In this document: one piece after another, positions 9,215 through 17,020 of the stretch
Layout of the letters: each line of letters starts with the position of its first letter
Numbering within the stretch: position 1 is the stretch's first letter
Made by a program: the position numbers and the translations under genes
DNA from: an uncultured Elusimicrobiales bacterium
Lineage (GTDB): Bacteria; Elusimicrobiota; Elusimicrobia; Elusimicrobiales; Elusimicrobiaceae
Reading direction: 5' to 3'
Assembly: GCA_944324685.1 (NCBI GenBank)
Contig: CALUXG010000038.1
Span: 30,343 to 94,342, forward strand
Length of the DNA: 64,000 bases
The notes under the pieces: model-generated
The model's input: only the letters and a program-made list of their open reading frames with translations
Database searches by the model: none
Told to the model about the DNA's origin: nothing

Positions 9215-9540
9215 TTTTTTCTTCCATACTAATTAAAAAATGTGCCAAAAAATGACCTTTTTGGCCACAGATTATCAGAAAAACTAACTTTTCAAAAAGC
9301 CCTGTTTTTTGTGCTCTAAAAACGCAAAATTCAGGGCTTTTTTATTTTTGCATTTTTGACTTAATTTTGATATTACACTATACCGTATCCCGCTAAAGAT
9401 GTTTTAGCCGGATTGGCGGGGACTGTAGAAAATGGCGAATTGCGAAGAAGGCAAGCATATTTTCATTGAAAAAGATGTAAACGGCACCAATCACGGAGAC
9501 GGTTTTGTTGCTCGCGCATAGCAGAAGACGGCAAGTTTGG
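9215..9540. other. intergenic stretch with terminator and possible gene remnant
   Basis: About 330 bases without a credible gene. It holds a long-loop terminator at 9294-9344 and, at 9432-9521, a 29-codon ATG-started frame (MANCEEGKHIFIE, ending DGFVARA) without a ribosome site. The short frame reads like protein but matches nothing I recognise; it could be a decayed gene end beside the tRNA or chance. Confidence 0.35.
9294..9344 (+). terminator. rho-independent terminator after tRNA-Val
   Basis: AAAAAGCCCTG at 9294-9304 pairs with CAGGGCTTTTTT at 9332-9343. The loop is long (27 bases), which lowers the confidence. Confidence 0.55.
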
Positions 9541-9546
9541 TATAAT
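9541..9546 (+). promoter_or_regulatory. -10 element upstream of the PPi-phosphofructokinase gene
   Basis: TATAAT at 9541-9546 in the context GTTTGGTATAATTT, nearly the same as the TTTTGGTATAATAA before tRNA-Val. No clear -35 is present. The gene starts at 9581 behind the ribosome site GAGGAG. Confidence 0.5.
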
Positions 9547-9580
9547 TTAGTTAGTATTTTCTGTTCTTGAGGAGCCAATC

Positions 9581-11272
9581 ATGCCTACAAAAACAAGTAA
9601 AAATTCAAATTGTTCCTTATTGCAGGCACACCGCACGCTTTATAAACCGGTGCTGCCCGAAATTTTGAAAAAAGGCCCGGGTTCTGTCAAAATTAAAACC
9701 GGACGCGCCACCCAAAGCGTGGCAGACCAAGCCGCAGTAAAAAAAATGTTCCCCAACACGTACGGCATGCCGGAAGTAACTTTCATAAAAGGAGCCAACC
9801 CCGCCGCCGTCAAAAAGACGATTAAAGCGGCCGTCGTACTTTCCGGAGGGCAAGCCCCTGGCGGACACAATGTAATTGCGGGACTGTTGGACGGTTTGAA
9901 AAAGGCCAATCCGAAAAATAAATTATACGGTTTTTTAGGAGGCCCCAGCGGTATTTTAGACGCGCAATGGAAAGAAATTACCCCGAAACTGATGGACGGT
10001 TACCGCAATACGGGCGGATTTGATTTAATCCAATCCGGACGCACCAAAATTGAAACCAATGAACAACTCTCCAAAGCGCTGGACACTTTGAAAAAATACA
10101 AAGTAAACGCATTAATCATTGTCGGCGGAGATGACTCCAACACCAATGCCGGCGTATTGGCGGAATATTTCAAACAAAAAGGCGCCGACATCTGCGTGAT
10201 CGGCGTGCCGAAAACCATTGACGGAGATCTTAAGAATGACAAGATAGAAACTTCTTTCGGCTTTGACACCGCCACGAAAATTTATTCCGAAATGGTGGGC
10301 AATATTTGCCGCGACGTAAATTCCGCCCGCAAATATTGGCATTTCATTCGTTTGATGGGACGAAGCGCTTCTCACATTACGCTGGAAGTGGCGCATGAAA
10401 CGCACCCCAATGTTACTTTGGTGGGAGAAGAAGTTTTGTCCAAAAAAATGACCCTTAAGCAAATTATTGATTATTTGGCCGGCGTCATCGCCGCACGCGC
10501 AAAACAAGGTAAAAATTTCGGCGTCGTGTTGGTGCCGGAAGGCCTGATTGAATTTATTCCGGAAATGAAAGCCCTCATCTCCGCCTTAAATGATTTATTG
10601 GCCGACCACGAGACCGAACTGGCCAAGATGGACTCCATCACACAAAAAAAGGATTTTATCATTTCCAAACTGCCCTCTAAGCTGGCCGCACTGATGAAAT
10701 CTCTTCCGGCGGGCATCGCTTCACAACTCATGTTGGACCGCGATCCGCATGGCAATGTACAGGTGTCTTTGATTGAAACTGAAAAACTGTTGGTGGAAAT
10801 GCTGCGCATCCGCTTAGCGGAAATGAAAAAAGCCGGCAAATACAACGGTAAATTTTCCGCCATTATGCATTTCTTTGGCTATGAAGGCCGCTGCGGCGTT
10901 CCCTCCACTTTTGACGCCAACTATACCTATGCGTTGGGTTACAATGCCGCCGCTTTGGCCTTAAACGGCTGCAGCGGTTATTTGTCTTCCGTACGCAAAC
11001 TTACGCGAAAGCCCCAGCAATGGGAATGCGGCGGCGTACCTTTGACTATGATGATGAATATGGAACGCCGCAAAGGAAAAGAAAAACCCGTCATCCGCAA
11101 GGCTTTGGTGGAGTTAAACGGCGAGCCGTTTAAGCAATTTGCCAAAAAACGCGATTTGTGGGCTATGAGTGAATCTTATTTATTCCCGGGACCCATTCAG
11201 TATTTCGGACCGGCTGAAGTAACGGATATGATTACTTATACGCTGCGTTTTGAAAGAGGAAATAAGAAATAA
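9581..11272 (+). CDS. pfp: pyrophosphate--fructose-6-phosphate 1-phosphotransferase
   Basis: Phosphorylates fructose-6-phosphate to fructose-1,6-bisphosphate with PPi instead of ATP, reversibly, in glycolysis and gluconeogenesis. At 563 residues it belongs to the long group that includes the plant-type beta subunits. SGGQAPGGHN lies near residue 90. GGDDSNTN near residue 184 has Asp where ATP enzymes have Gly, and PKTIDGDLKN near residue 210 has Lys where ATP enzymes have Gly; both mark PPi use. MGRSASHITLE supplies the sugar-phosphate Arg. It is followed by a strong terminator and then by two further sugar-metabolism genes. Start at 9581 behind a GAGGAG site. Confidence 0.95.
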   Translation: MPTKTSKNSNCSLLQAHRTLYKPVLPEILKKGPGSVKIKTGRATQSVADQAAVKKMFPNTYGMPEVTFIKGANPAAVKKTIKAAVVLSGGQAPGGHNVIAGLLDGLKKANPKNKLYGFLGGPSGILDAQWKEITPKLMDGYRNTGGFDLIQSGRTKIETNEQLSKALDTLKKYKVNALIIVGGDDSNTNAGVLAEYFKQKGADICVIGVPKTIDGDLKNDKIETSFGFDTATKIYSEMVGNICRDVNSARKYWHFIRLMGRSASHITLEVAHETHPNVTLVGEEVLSKKMTLKQIIDYLAGVIAARAKQGKNFGVVLVPEGLIEFIPEMKALISALNDLLADHETELAKMDSITQKKDFIISKLPSKLAALMKSLPAGIASQLMLDRDPHGNVQVSLIETEKLLVEMLRIRLAEMKKAGKYNGKFSAIMHFFGYEGRCGVPSTFDANYTYALGYNAAALALNGCSGYLSSVRKLTRKPQQWECGGVPLTMMMNMERRKGKEKPVIRKALVELNGEPFKQFAKKRDLWAMSESYLFPGPIQYFGPAEVTDMITYTLRFERGNKK

Positions 11273-11285
11273 GTTCCGCCATACC

Positions 11286-11316
11286 AAAAAGCCCGCGCCG
11301 CAAGCGCGGGCTTTTT
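11286..11316 (+). terminator. strong rho-independent terminator after pfp
   Basis: AAAAAGCCCGCGC pairs perfectly with GCGCGGGCTTTTT around a five-base loop, giving a GC-rich stem and a T-run. Confidence 0.9.
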
Positions 11317-11468
11317 GTCTTGACCCCGTTTAGGAAAAGTGTTACCATGAAAGAACAACGCGGCGTTGCGGACGGAGGCTGTTCCCATAAACAACGCTTT
11401 TTACATTTTCCCTTTGTTAAAATACCGGTTGCAGGCATCATGCAACATGAACAGAAACGGGAGAACCA

Positions 11469-12440
11469 ATGAATCTATACCCCCTTAAATTCCGTCCTAT
11501 CTTCAAACAAACCCTTTGGGGCGGAGACAAATTGCGCAGATTGCTGCATAAAACACTGGCACCGGAAAACGCCGGAGAAAGCTGGGAATTATCCGCCGAA
11601 CAGGGGCATATATCCGTCGCCAAAAACGGTACGCTGGCGGGCAAAAATCTGGATTTTTTGTGTAAATATTTCGGAGCGGATTTTTTGGGAGAAAAAGTAT
11701 ATGCTTCAACAGGGGCAAAATTCCCCCTTCTGCTCAAATTTATAGACGCGTCCAAAGATCTCTCTCTGCAAGTGTATCCGGCACGCAATCCCGCACAGCC
11801 GCACAGCCATTGCGGAGGAAAAACCGAAATGTGGTATGTTGTACAAGCAGACGGAAACGCACGGCTGTTCAGCGGATTTCAGGAAGAAACGGACAAAAGC
11901 CAATACGCACAATTGGTGCAAAGTGAAAAAATTATGGACCGCTTGGGCGCCTATGAAGCCGCGGCGGGAGACTGTTTTTTTATTCCCTCCGGACGCATAC
12001 ACGCCATAGGGGCGGGAGTATTGTTGGCAGAAGTACAGCAAAACTCCGGCCAATCCTACCGTATTTATGACTATCACCGCAAAGATTTGGACGGCAAAGA
12101 AAGACCTCTGCAGGTGGAATTGGCTGCCGAAGCCATTGACTTTGCGCCTTTGGAAGATGCGCGTACGCATTATGTGGCGCGTCTAAACCATGCGGTGCCT
12201 GTTGTCCAATGTCCGTCGTTTACGGTTCAGGTGCTGGAACTGCAGGGAAAAATGACGCGCCGACTGAAAGACCAAGGCAGTTTCGTCGCTTATATGTGTG
12301 TAAAAGGGCAAGCAGAATTGGAATGCAAACAATACGCTCTGCCCATGCAAATGGGAGAAACCGTCTTTGTGCCGGCGCAATGCGCCGACGACATTCTGCT
12401 GCGCGCCTCGCACGCCAGACTTTTGGAAGTATACATTTAA
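11469..12440 (+). CDS. manA: mannose-6-phosphate isomerase, class I (cupin)
   Basis: Interconverts mannose-6-phosphate and fructose-6-phosphate in a Zn-dependent cupin site. At 323 residues it matches the short bacterial class I enzymes. Recognisable parts are KQTLWGG at the N-terminus, ESWELSAEQGH, KFIDASKDLSLQV, GGKTEMWYVVQ near residue 120, and GRIHAIGAGVLLAEVQQNSG followed by YRIYDYHRKD near residue 200. One zinc ligand looks altered: the usual LS.QVHP motif reads LSLQVYP here (TAT codon at 11774-11776), so the His is Tyr. The other ligands (Gln of QV, Glu of KTE, His of IHA) are present. A GGGAG ribosome site precedes the ATG. It lies between pfp and galE. Confidence 0.88.
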   Translation: MNLYPLKFRPIFKQTLWGGDKLRRLLHKTLAPENAGESWELSAEQGHISVAKNGTLAGKNLDFLCKYFGADFLGEKVYASTGAKFPLLLKFIDASKDLSLQVYPARNPAQPHSHCGGKTEMWYVVQADGNARLFSGFQEETDKSQYAQLVQSEKIMDRLGAYEAAAGDCFFIPSGRIHAIGAGVLLAEVQQNSGQSYRIYDYHRKDLDGKERPLQVELAAEAIDFAPLEDARTHYVARLNHAVPVVQCPSFTVQVLELQGKMTRRLKDQGSFVAYMCVKGQAELECKQYALPMQMGETVFVPAQCADDILLRASHARLLEVYI

Positions 12441-12453
12441 TCCACGCCGACAT

Positions 12454-12503
12454 TTTACAAAACGCAAGGCCGCCTTTTTTCGGGCAGCCCTGCGTTTTGT
12501 AAA
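12454..12503. terminator. symmetrical hairpin between convergent manA and galE
   Basis: TTTACAAAACGCA (12454-12466) pairs perfectly with TGCGTTTTGTAAA (12491-12503) across a 24-base loop. It lies between the two convergent stops and can serve both strands, but lacks a long T-run. Confidence 0.5.
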
Positions 12504-12518
12504 CAGGCAAAACCCACT

Positions 12519-13499
12519 TTAGTATCTTCTGTTCTGTTCCCACTTCCACGCCGTAGCAATAATATCTTCAATTTGCAAATAACGGGGCTTCCAGCCTAAC
12601 ACGGTTTCGGCCGGTCCATGAGCCGCGGCATATAGCTCGGCTGGATCTCCGGCGCGGCGAGGTGCGGGTTGCACGGGGCAAGTCTTTCCCGTTACTTTTT
12701 CAGCCGCCGCAATAATATCTTTGACCGATGTTTTAATGCCCGTCCCCAAATTGACATATCCGCTGAAGTCATTCAGTTTTTCCAAAGCGAGCCGGTGGGC
12801 GCAAGCCAAATCTTCCACATGAATATAGTCGCGCAAACAAGTTCCGTCCGGTGTAGGATAGTCGGTTCCAAAAATTTTAATGCAAGACCTTTCTCCTTTA
12901 ATAGCCTGCAGGACCAAAGGAATTAAATGTGTTTCGGGATTGTGGGATTCCCCTATGCTTGCGTCTTGAGCGGCTCCGGCGGCATTAAAGTAACGCAAAG
13001 CCGCATACTTCAACCCGTACGCACGGGCATAATCAGCAAAGACTTGCTCAATCATCAGTTTGCTGCGTCCGTAAGGATTAATGGGGTTTTGCGGATGTTT
13101 TTCATCCATAGGCGTATATTTGGGCTCTCCATATGTGGCGCAAGTACTGGAAAAAACGATTTTATTTACGTGATGTTTTTTCATTACAGAGAGCAGATTG
13201 AGCGTGCCTGCCACGTTATTTTGATAATATTTTTGTGGATCCGTTACGCTTTCTCCCACATAAGCGTACGCGGCGAAATGCAGCACCGCCGAAAAATCAT
13301 ACTTGGAAAAAATTGGTTCCAAAGACGCAACATCGGCCAGATCCGCTTTTTCAAACGGCACCCCCTCCGGCACAGCCTGCCGGTGGCCATAAACCAAATT
13401 ATCCGCCACGACGCAGGAATATCCTTGTTCCTGCAAATGCTTTACCGTATGCGAGCCTATATAACCCGCTCCGCCCATAATCAATACCGTTTTTTCCAT
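12519..13499 (-). CDS. galE: UDP-glucose 4-epimerase
   Basis: Interconverts UDP-glucose and UDP-galactose, using bound NAD, for galactose use and surface polysaccharide precursors. The N-terminal Rossmann motif GGAGYIGSH is at residues 9-17. The catalytic Ser/Thr lies in FSSTCATYGEP and the YxxxK pair in NPYGRSK near residue 145; LRYFNAAGA and HVEDLACAH follow, all typical. Length 326 is normal for the short-chain dehydrogenase/reductase epimerases. It converges with manA and diverges from the autotransporter gene. Related NDP-sugar epimerases cannot be excluded on sequence alone, but the motif set is that of GalE. Confidence 0.94.
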   Translation of the reverse strand: MEKTVLIMGGAGYIGSHTVKHLQEQGYSCVVADNLVYGHRQAVPEGVPFEKADLADVASLEPIFSKYDFSAVLHFAAYAYVGESVTDPQKYYQNNVAGTLNLLSVMKKHHVNKIVFSSTCATYGEPKYTPMDEKHPQNPINPYGRSKLMIEQVFADYARAYGLKYAALRYFNAAGAAQDASIGESHNPETHLIPLVLQAIKGERSCIKIFGTDYPTPDGTCLRDYIHVEDLACAHRLALEKLNDFSGYVNLGTGIKTSVKDIIAAAEKVTGKTCPVQPAPRRAGDPAELYAAAHGPAETVLGWKPRYLQIEDIIATAWKWEQNRRY

Positions 13500-13632
13500 A
13501 ACACGCTCCGTTTTCGCCAGATAAACGGCGCCGCAAACCGCCGCTTCCCCACAGTATAGAAAATAGCCTATCAGACGTCAAATAAAACAAGACTAATTAT
13601 TTTTCATCTCTCTCTTTTTGCTCATATAAATA

Positions 13633-13638
13633 TATAAT
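13633..13638 (+). promoter_or_regulatory. -10 element of the autotransporter gene
   Basis: TATAAT in an AT-rich run, 27 bases before the start at 13665, which has a GGGAGG ribosome site. No matching -35 is seen. Confidence 0.45.
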
Positions 13639-13664
13639 ACCAGCAGATTGTAACGGGAGGATAT

Positions 13665-16661
13665 ATGAAAATACGGATATGGATTGCATTGTTTGCCGCA
13701 TTGGCGGCGGCTTCGGCGGCGCAAGCTTTGGAAAATGAAGTAACCAATACGGTAAAAGAAATCAGCAATGCCGACATTGCCGGCCAAGAGGCGGTAGACT
13801 ATGCCCACGCCGAAGAAAATGCCACAGGCAACCGTCTGATTATTACGGCAAGCAACATACACAACAACAATAGCCCGCTGCACAATTCCGCCGTGATAGG
13901 CGCATGGGCCAATACAGGCATAGCTAATGGAAACCAAGTGGAAATTTCCACCTCTTCCATAGACCGCAGCATATACGGGGGTTATACGCCTTATGGCACG
14001 CAAGCCAACGGCAATTCCGTTACTGTTACTGCTTCTTCCGTCAATCCCAACGCCCCGCTGTCTCCGGATACGACGCTGACCGATTACCAAGTGGAACACC
14101 GCGTGGACGCACAAGGCGACACCTACACTTTATCTTCCGTTATTGTGGATTCCGTGCAAATATCCGGAGCAATGGGCAGCGGCGATCCGAGTGAAAAATC
14201 CAACTATAATATTTACGGCGGCGTAGTCGGCCAAGGAGAAGCCGCCTATAATTCTGTGCTTATACAAGATGCAGCAAATGAAGCGGCCCCCATCGGCAAC
14301 AATATTATCGGTGCATATAGTCCGTATTTGTCGGAAACTTATCTGCATGACAATACTGTGGAAATCACCAATTCTTACGTCAACGGTTTGGTGGCCGGTG
14401 CTGCGGGACTCGGCGCCAGTTGGGACATTACCGTACGTCAGCCTTTGCGAAACGACAACAATACCGTCCGCTTGACCAATGCCTTCGCACACGACATAAT
14501 CGGCGCTTACGGAGGCATCAGCACGGACGGAAATACCGTATCCTTGGATCATTCCAACGCACATCATGTTTACGGCGCTTCTTTCGGACAAAACATTTTT
14601 TATTCCAATGGCCAGCCGACGGAAATAGAAAATACCGCCAATGAAAATACCGTCTCTTTGACAAACGGATCTTCCGCTTCCGGAAACGTATACGGCGCGC
14701 AAAGCCACAGCGTACAAGCCGCCGGCAACCGCGTAGAAATCATCTCAGGATCCCGCGCAACGGGGAATATCTTTGGCGCGCACATATCCAACGCGCGCGT
14801 CCAGCAGGATCCCTCGACCGTGGGCTGGAACACCGCACAAACGCTGGCGCAGCAGAACACCGTTTTTCTGCAAAACGCCGAAGCGGGCAACGCCGGCGCT
14901 CAAATAGCCGGTGCGTTAAATTTCAGCGGAGCGGCCAATGCCAACACGGTCCAAATAGAAAATTCCTCCGTCAACGCCTCTGTACTGGCCGGCGGCTGGG
15001 CCGAACATGAACGCCAAACGTTAAGCGCGCAGGGACAACAAGACTTTTCCATAGGTTATCAGGCGGATCATAACAACATGGTAATAAGCGAAAGCAGGCT
15101 GACGGCTTCCGTTTACGGCGGTCTGGTTACCCGAGAAGACAATGTAAATCCCGACGGACTGTTAGACACGGCCCTTTCTTCCGCTTCATACAATCAATTA
15201 AATATTTCCGCTTCGTCCGTTACCGGAAACGTATATGGAGCGGCGGCATATGGGGATTATACGCAGACCGACGGGAACCAAGTAACTCTTTCCGACACGC
15301 AGGTAGACGGCAGCATATATGGAGCTTTGGCGCAGGGAGAGAATGCTTCTTCCAGCGGAAATAAACTCATACTACATAATACCTCCGTTAATGGCGATGT
15401 ATATGCTGCCGATGCCAAAAATGGAGGAGGCCACAGCGTTACTTTATCCGGTACAAGTTCCATTACGGGTGAAGTATACGGTGGAGCGGGGACGGGCAAT
15501 CAGCTGACCTTGCTTAACTACCAAAGCGAAGAAACATTAAAACTGTCCGGTTTTGATCTGCCCTATTTAATTGTCGGAGCGGATACTTCCGTTATTTTTG
15601 ACCAAAACGTCCACGAAGCGCATCTGGTGGTGGAGGGAACGGAAGACATAAACGGCCGCATATTAATCCGTACTCCGAGTGCCGACTCTTCTTTCACGCT
15701 GCACGCGGCTAATTCCGGCGTCTATACCTATTCATTAAGTCCGCAAGCAGAAGCCAGCGGCATGACGGCTTGGATATTGAACGGGGGCTTCTCCGTTCCG
15801 CGCGCGCACAGTTATGGACAGACGGGATTGCTGGCGCTGGCTTTGGCTAATGCCTCAGACGCTCTTTTGGACGACGTTTTGCAGACCGCCGCGCAAAACG
15901 GCCGCAGCAGCGGCACTTTTTTCAAAGCCGGCTATGAACATCTGAAACACGACACCGGCAGCGGCTTTACATTACGCGCCACAACGGCTATAGCCGGCAT
16001 ATACAAAAAAAATGATGCCTTTACCGCCGGTTTATATGCCCGTTATTCATACGGAGGATACACCCTCTACCCCGTGCGGGCCGACAGTTACGCCGAAGAT
16101 TGGGCGGGCGGTTTATTTGGCGGCTGGGCCGCCTCCGAACGGCTCCGTTTGACCGCTGATATGCGCGTCGGCTGGCAAAAAACCAGTTACGGCGGCAGTG
16201 AAACCGGTGCGGATTTTGATTACCAGAGTCCGCTTCTGTCTTTGCAGGCAGGAGCTTTATACAAACTGGACGAAGAGTTGCATGCGCAAGCAAAACTGCG
16301 CTGGACACACGTCCAAGGCGACAGCATGACAAATAATTTAAGCGAACGCATCCACATAAACGGGTTGGACGGTCTGCTGGGAACACTCTCTTTGACATAC
16401 CGCCCCGCCGCGTTGTCTTTTGGTCGTTTTTCGCCCATGGCTCAGGCGGAAGTACTGCATGAATTTAACGGCCGCGCCGTCAGCGCTGTGGAGGAGAGAA
16501 GAATAGAAGACTTGTCTTTGCGCGGGACCTCCGCCCGCGCCAGACTCGGCTTGATTTATACCAATACGGAAACGGGTCTTACCGCAGCGTTGAACGCTTT
16601 TGCACAAGGCGGACAGCAAGACGGCTGGGGCGGAGAAATTAACGCCGCTTGGCATTTCTAG
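13665..16661 (+). CDS. autotransporter with repeated beta-helix passenger
   Basis: A 998-residue type V secretion protein. A signal peptide (MKIRIWIALFAALAAASAAQA) sends it to the periplasm. Roughly residues 60-625 form a passenger built of about 15 imperfect repeats of 30-45 residues, each with a polar strand of the type GN-x-V-x-L/I-x-x-S and then a turn such as VYGA, IYGG, IIGA or VYGG; this predicts a right-handed beta-helix. Roughly residues 745-998 form the outer-membrane beta-barrel, opening with SGTFFKAGYEHLKHD and ending in the terminal Phe of AAWHF, the usual BAM signal. No catalytic motif or RGD is seen, so an adhesin or structural surface role is the best guess. Divergent from galE. 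Confidence 0.9.
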   Translation: MKIRIWIALFAALAAASAAQALENEVTNTVKEISNADIAGQEAVDYAHAEENATGNRLIITASNIHNNNSPLHNSAVIGAWANTGIANGNQVEISTSSIDRSIYGGYTPYGTQANGNSVTVTASSVNPNAPLSPDTTLTDYQVEHRVDAQGDTYTLSSVIVDSVQISGAMGSGDPSEKSNYNIYGGVVGQGEAAYNSVLIQDAANEAAPIGNNIIGAYSPYLSETYLHDNTVEITNSYVNGLVAGAAGLGASWDITVRQPLRNDNNTVRLTNAFAHDIIGAYGGISTDGNTVSLDHSNAHHVYGASFGQNIFYSNGQPTEIENTANENTVSLTNGSSASGNVYGAQSHSVQAAGNRVEIISGSRATGNIFGAHISNARVQQDPSTVGWNTAQTLAQQNTVFLQNAEAGNAGAQIAGALNFSGAANANTVQIENSSVNASVLAGGWAEHERQTLSAQGQQDFSIGYQADHNNMVISESRLTASVYGGLVTREDNVNPDGLLDTALSSASYNQLNISASSVTGNVYGAAAYGDYTQTDGNQVTLSDTQVDGSIYGALAQGENASSSGNKLILHNTSVNGDVYAADAKNGGGHSVTLSGTSSITGEVYGGAGTGNQLTLLNYQSEETLKLSGFDLPYLIVGADTSVIFDQNVHEAHLVVEGTEDINGRILIRTPSADSSFTLHAANSGVYTYSLSPQAEASGMTAWILNGGFSVPRAHSYGQTGLLALALANASDALLDDVLQTAAQNGRSSGTFFKAGYEHLKHDTGSGFTLRATTAIAGIYKKNDAFTAGLYARYSYGGYTLYPVRADSYAEDWAGGLFGGWAASERLRLTADMRVGWQKTSYGGSETGADFDYQSPLLSLQAGALYKLDEELHAQAKLRWTHVQGDSMTNNLSERIHINGLDGLLGTLSLTYRPAALSFGRFSPMAQAEVLHEFNGRAVSAVEERRIEDLSLRGTSARARLGLIYTNTETGLTAALNAFAQGGQQDGWGGEINAAWHF

Positions 16662-16683
16662 ACCGGAGGAAAAAGAAAAAAGT

Positions 16684-16711
16684 TTGCAAACGAAGAAAAA
16701 ATTGCTATACT
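16684..16711 (+). promoter_or_regulatory. sigma-70 promoter for tRNA-Ala
   Basis: TTGCAA at 16684-16689 and TATACT at 16706-16711 with 16 bp between. The predicted start near 16718 is only a few bases from the mature tRNA end. Confidence 0.65.
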
Positions 16712-16721
16712 ATATGCAGAC

Positions 16722-16797
16722 GGGCCCGTAGCTCAGCTGGGAGAGCGCCTGCATGGCATGCAGGAGGTCGCAAGTTCGATCCTTGTCGGGTCCACCA
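16722..16797 (+). tRNA. tRNA-Ala (GGC)
   Basis: A complete cloverleaf: acceptor GGGCCCG pairs with CGGGTCC (one G-T pair), D-arm GCTC/GAGC, anticodon stem CCTGC/GCAGG with loop ATGGCAT and anticodon GGC, T-arm with TTCGATC. The 3' CCA is encoded (16795-16797). A restriction-modification cassette starts about 220 bp downstream. Confidence 0.96.
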
Positions 16798-16803
16798 TTT
16801 CAT

Positions 16804-16831
16804 AAAAACCTGCTGCACGGCAGGTTTTTTT
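16804..16831 (+). terminator. terminator of tRNA-Ala
   Basis: AAAAACCTGC pairs with GCAGGTTTTT around TGCACG and is followed by more T residues. Confidence 0.9.
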
Positions 16832-16889
16832 CTGCCCGAAAACATTTTTAAAAAATCTCGTCCCGTCTATAAGGCTCATCTGGAAAACA

Positions 16890-16919
16890 TTGACAAAGAA
16901 AGCGGGTCTTACCTACAAT
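16890..16919 (+). promoter_or_regulatory. strong promoter of the restriction-modification cassette
   Basis: Consensus TTGACA at 16890-16895, an 18-bp spacer and TACAAT at 16914-16919. The predicted start near 16926 leaves a leader of about 95 bases before the methyltransferase ATG. Confidence 0.75.
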
Positions 16920-16923
16920 AAAT

Positions 16924-16942
16924 ATACAGATTCCGTCTGTAT
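16924..16942. promoter_or_regulatory. perfect palindrome at the predicted start of the R-M transcript
   Basis: ATACAGA and TCTGTAT form a perfect 7-bp inverted repeat around TTCCG. It covers the predicted transcription start of the cassette, the usual place for an operator. No controller-protein gene is seen nearby, so the binding factor, if any, is unknown. Confidence 0.5.
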
Positions 16943-17020
16943 GATTATTCCTGAAATTTAACTCAAAAACGGGCGGGGCTTTGGCCTCTTGCGTAAAGCC
17001 TTGCAGCGTTTGGAGAAAGT

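Noticed and set aside
14130..14717. A 195-codon - frame inside the autotransporter gene
   Set aside because: Antisense of a repeat-rich coding region; no independent signals.
13965..15500. CRISPR-like or tandem DNA repeats
   Set aside because: The repetition is at protein level inside the autotransporter passenger; the DNA units are not identical and no spacer pattern exists.
16798..17020. Integrative element boundary at tRNA-Ala
   Set aside because: No integrase gene and no direct repeat of the tRNA 3' end was found around the R-M cassette.
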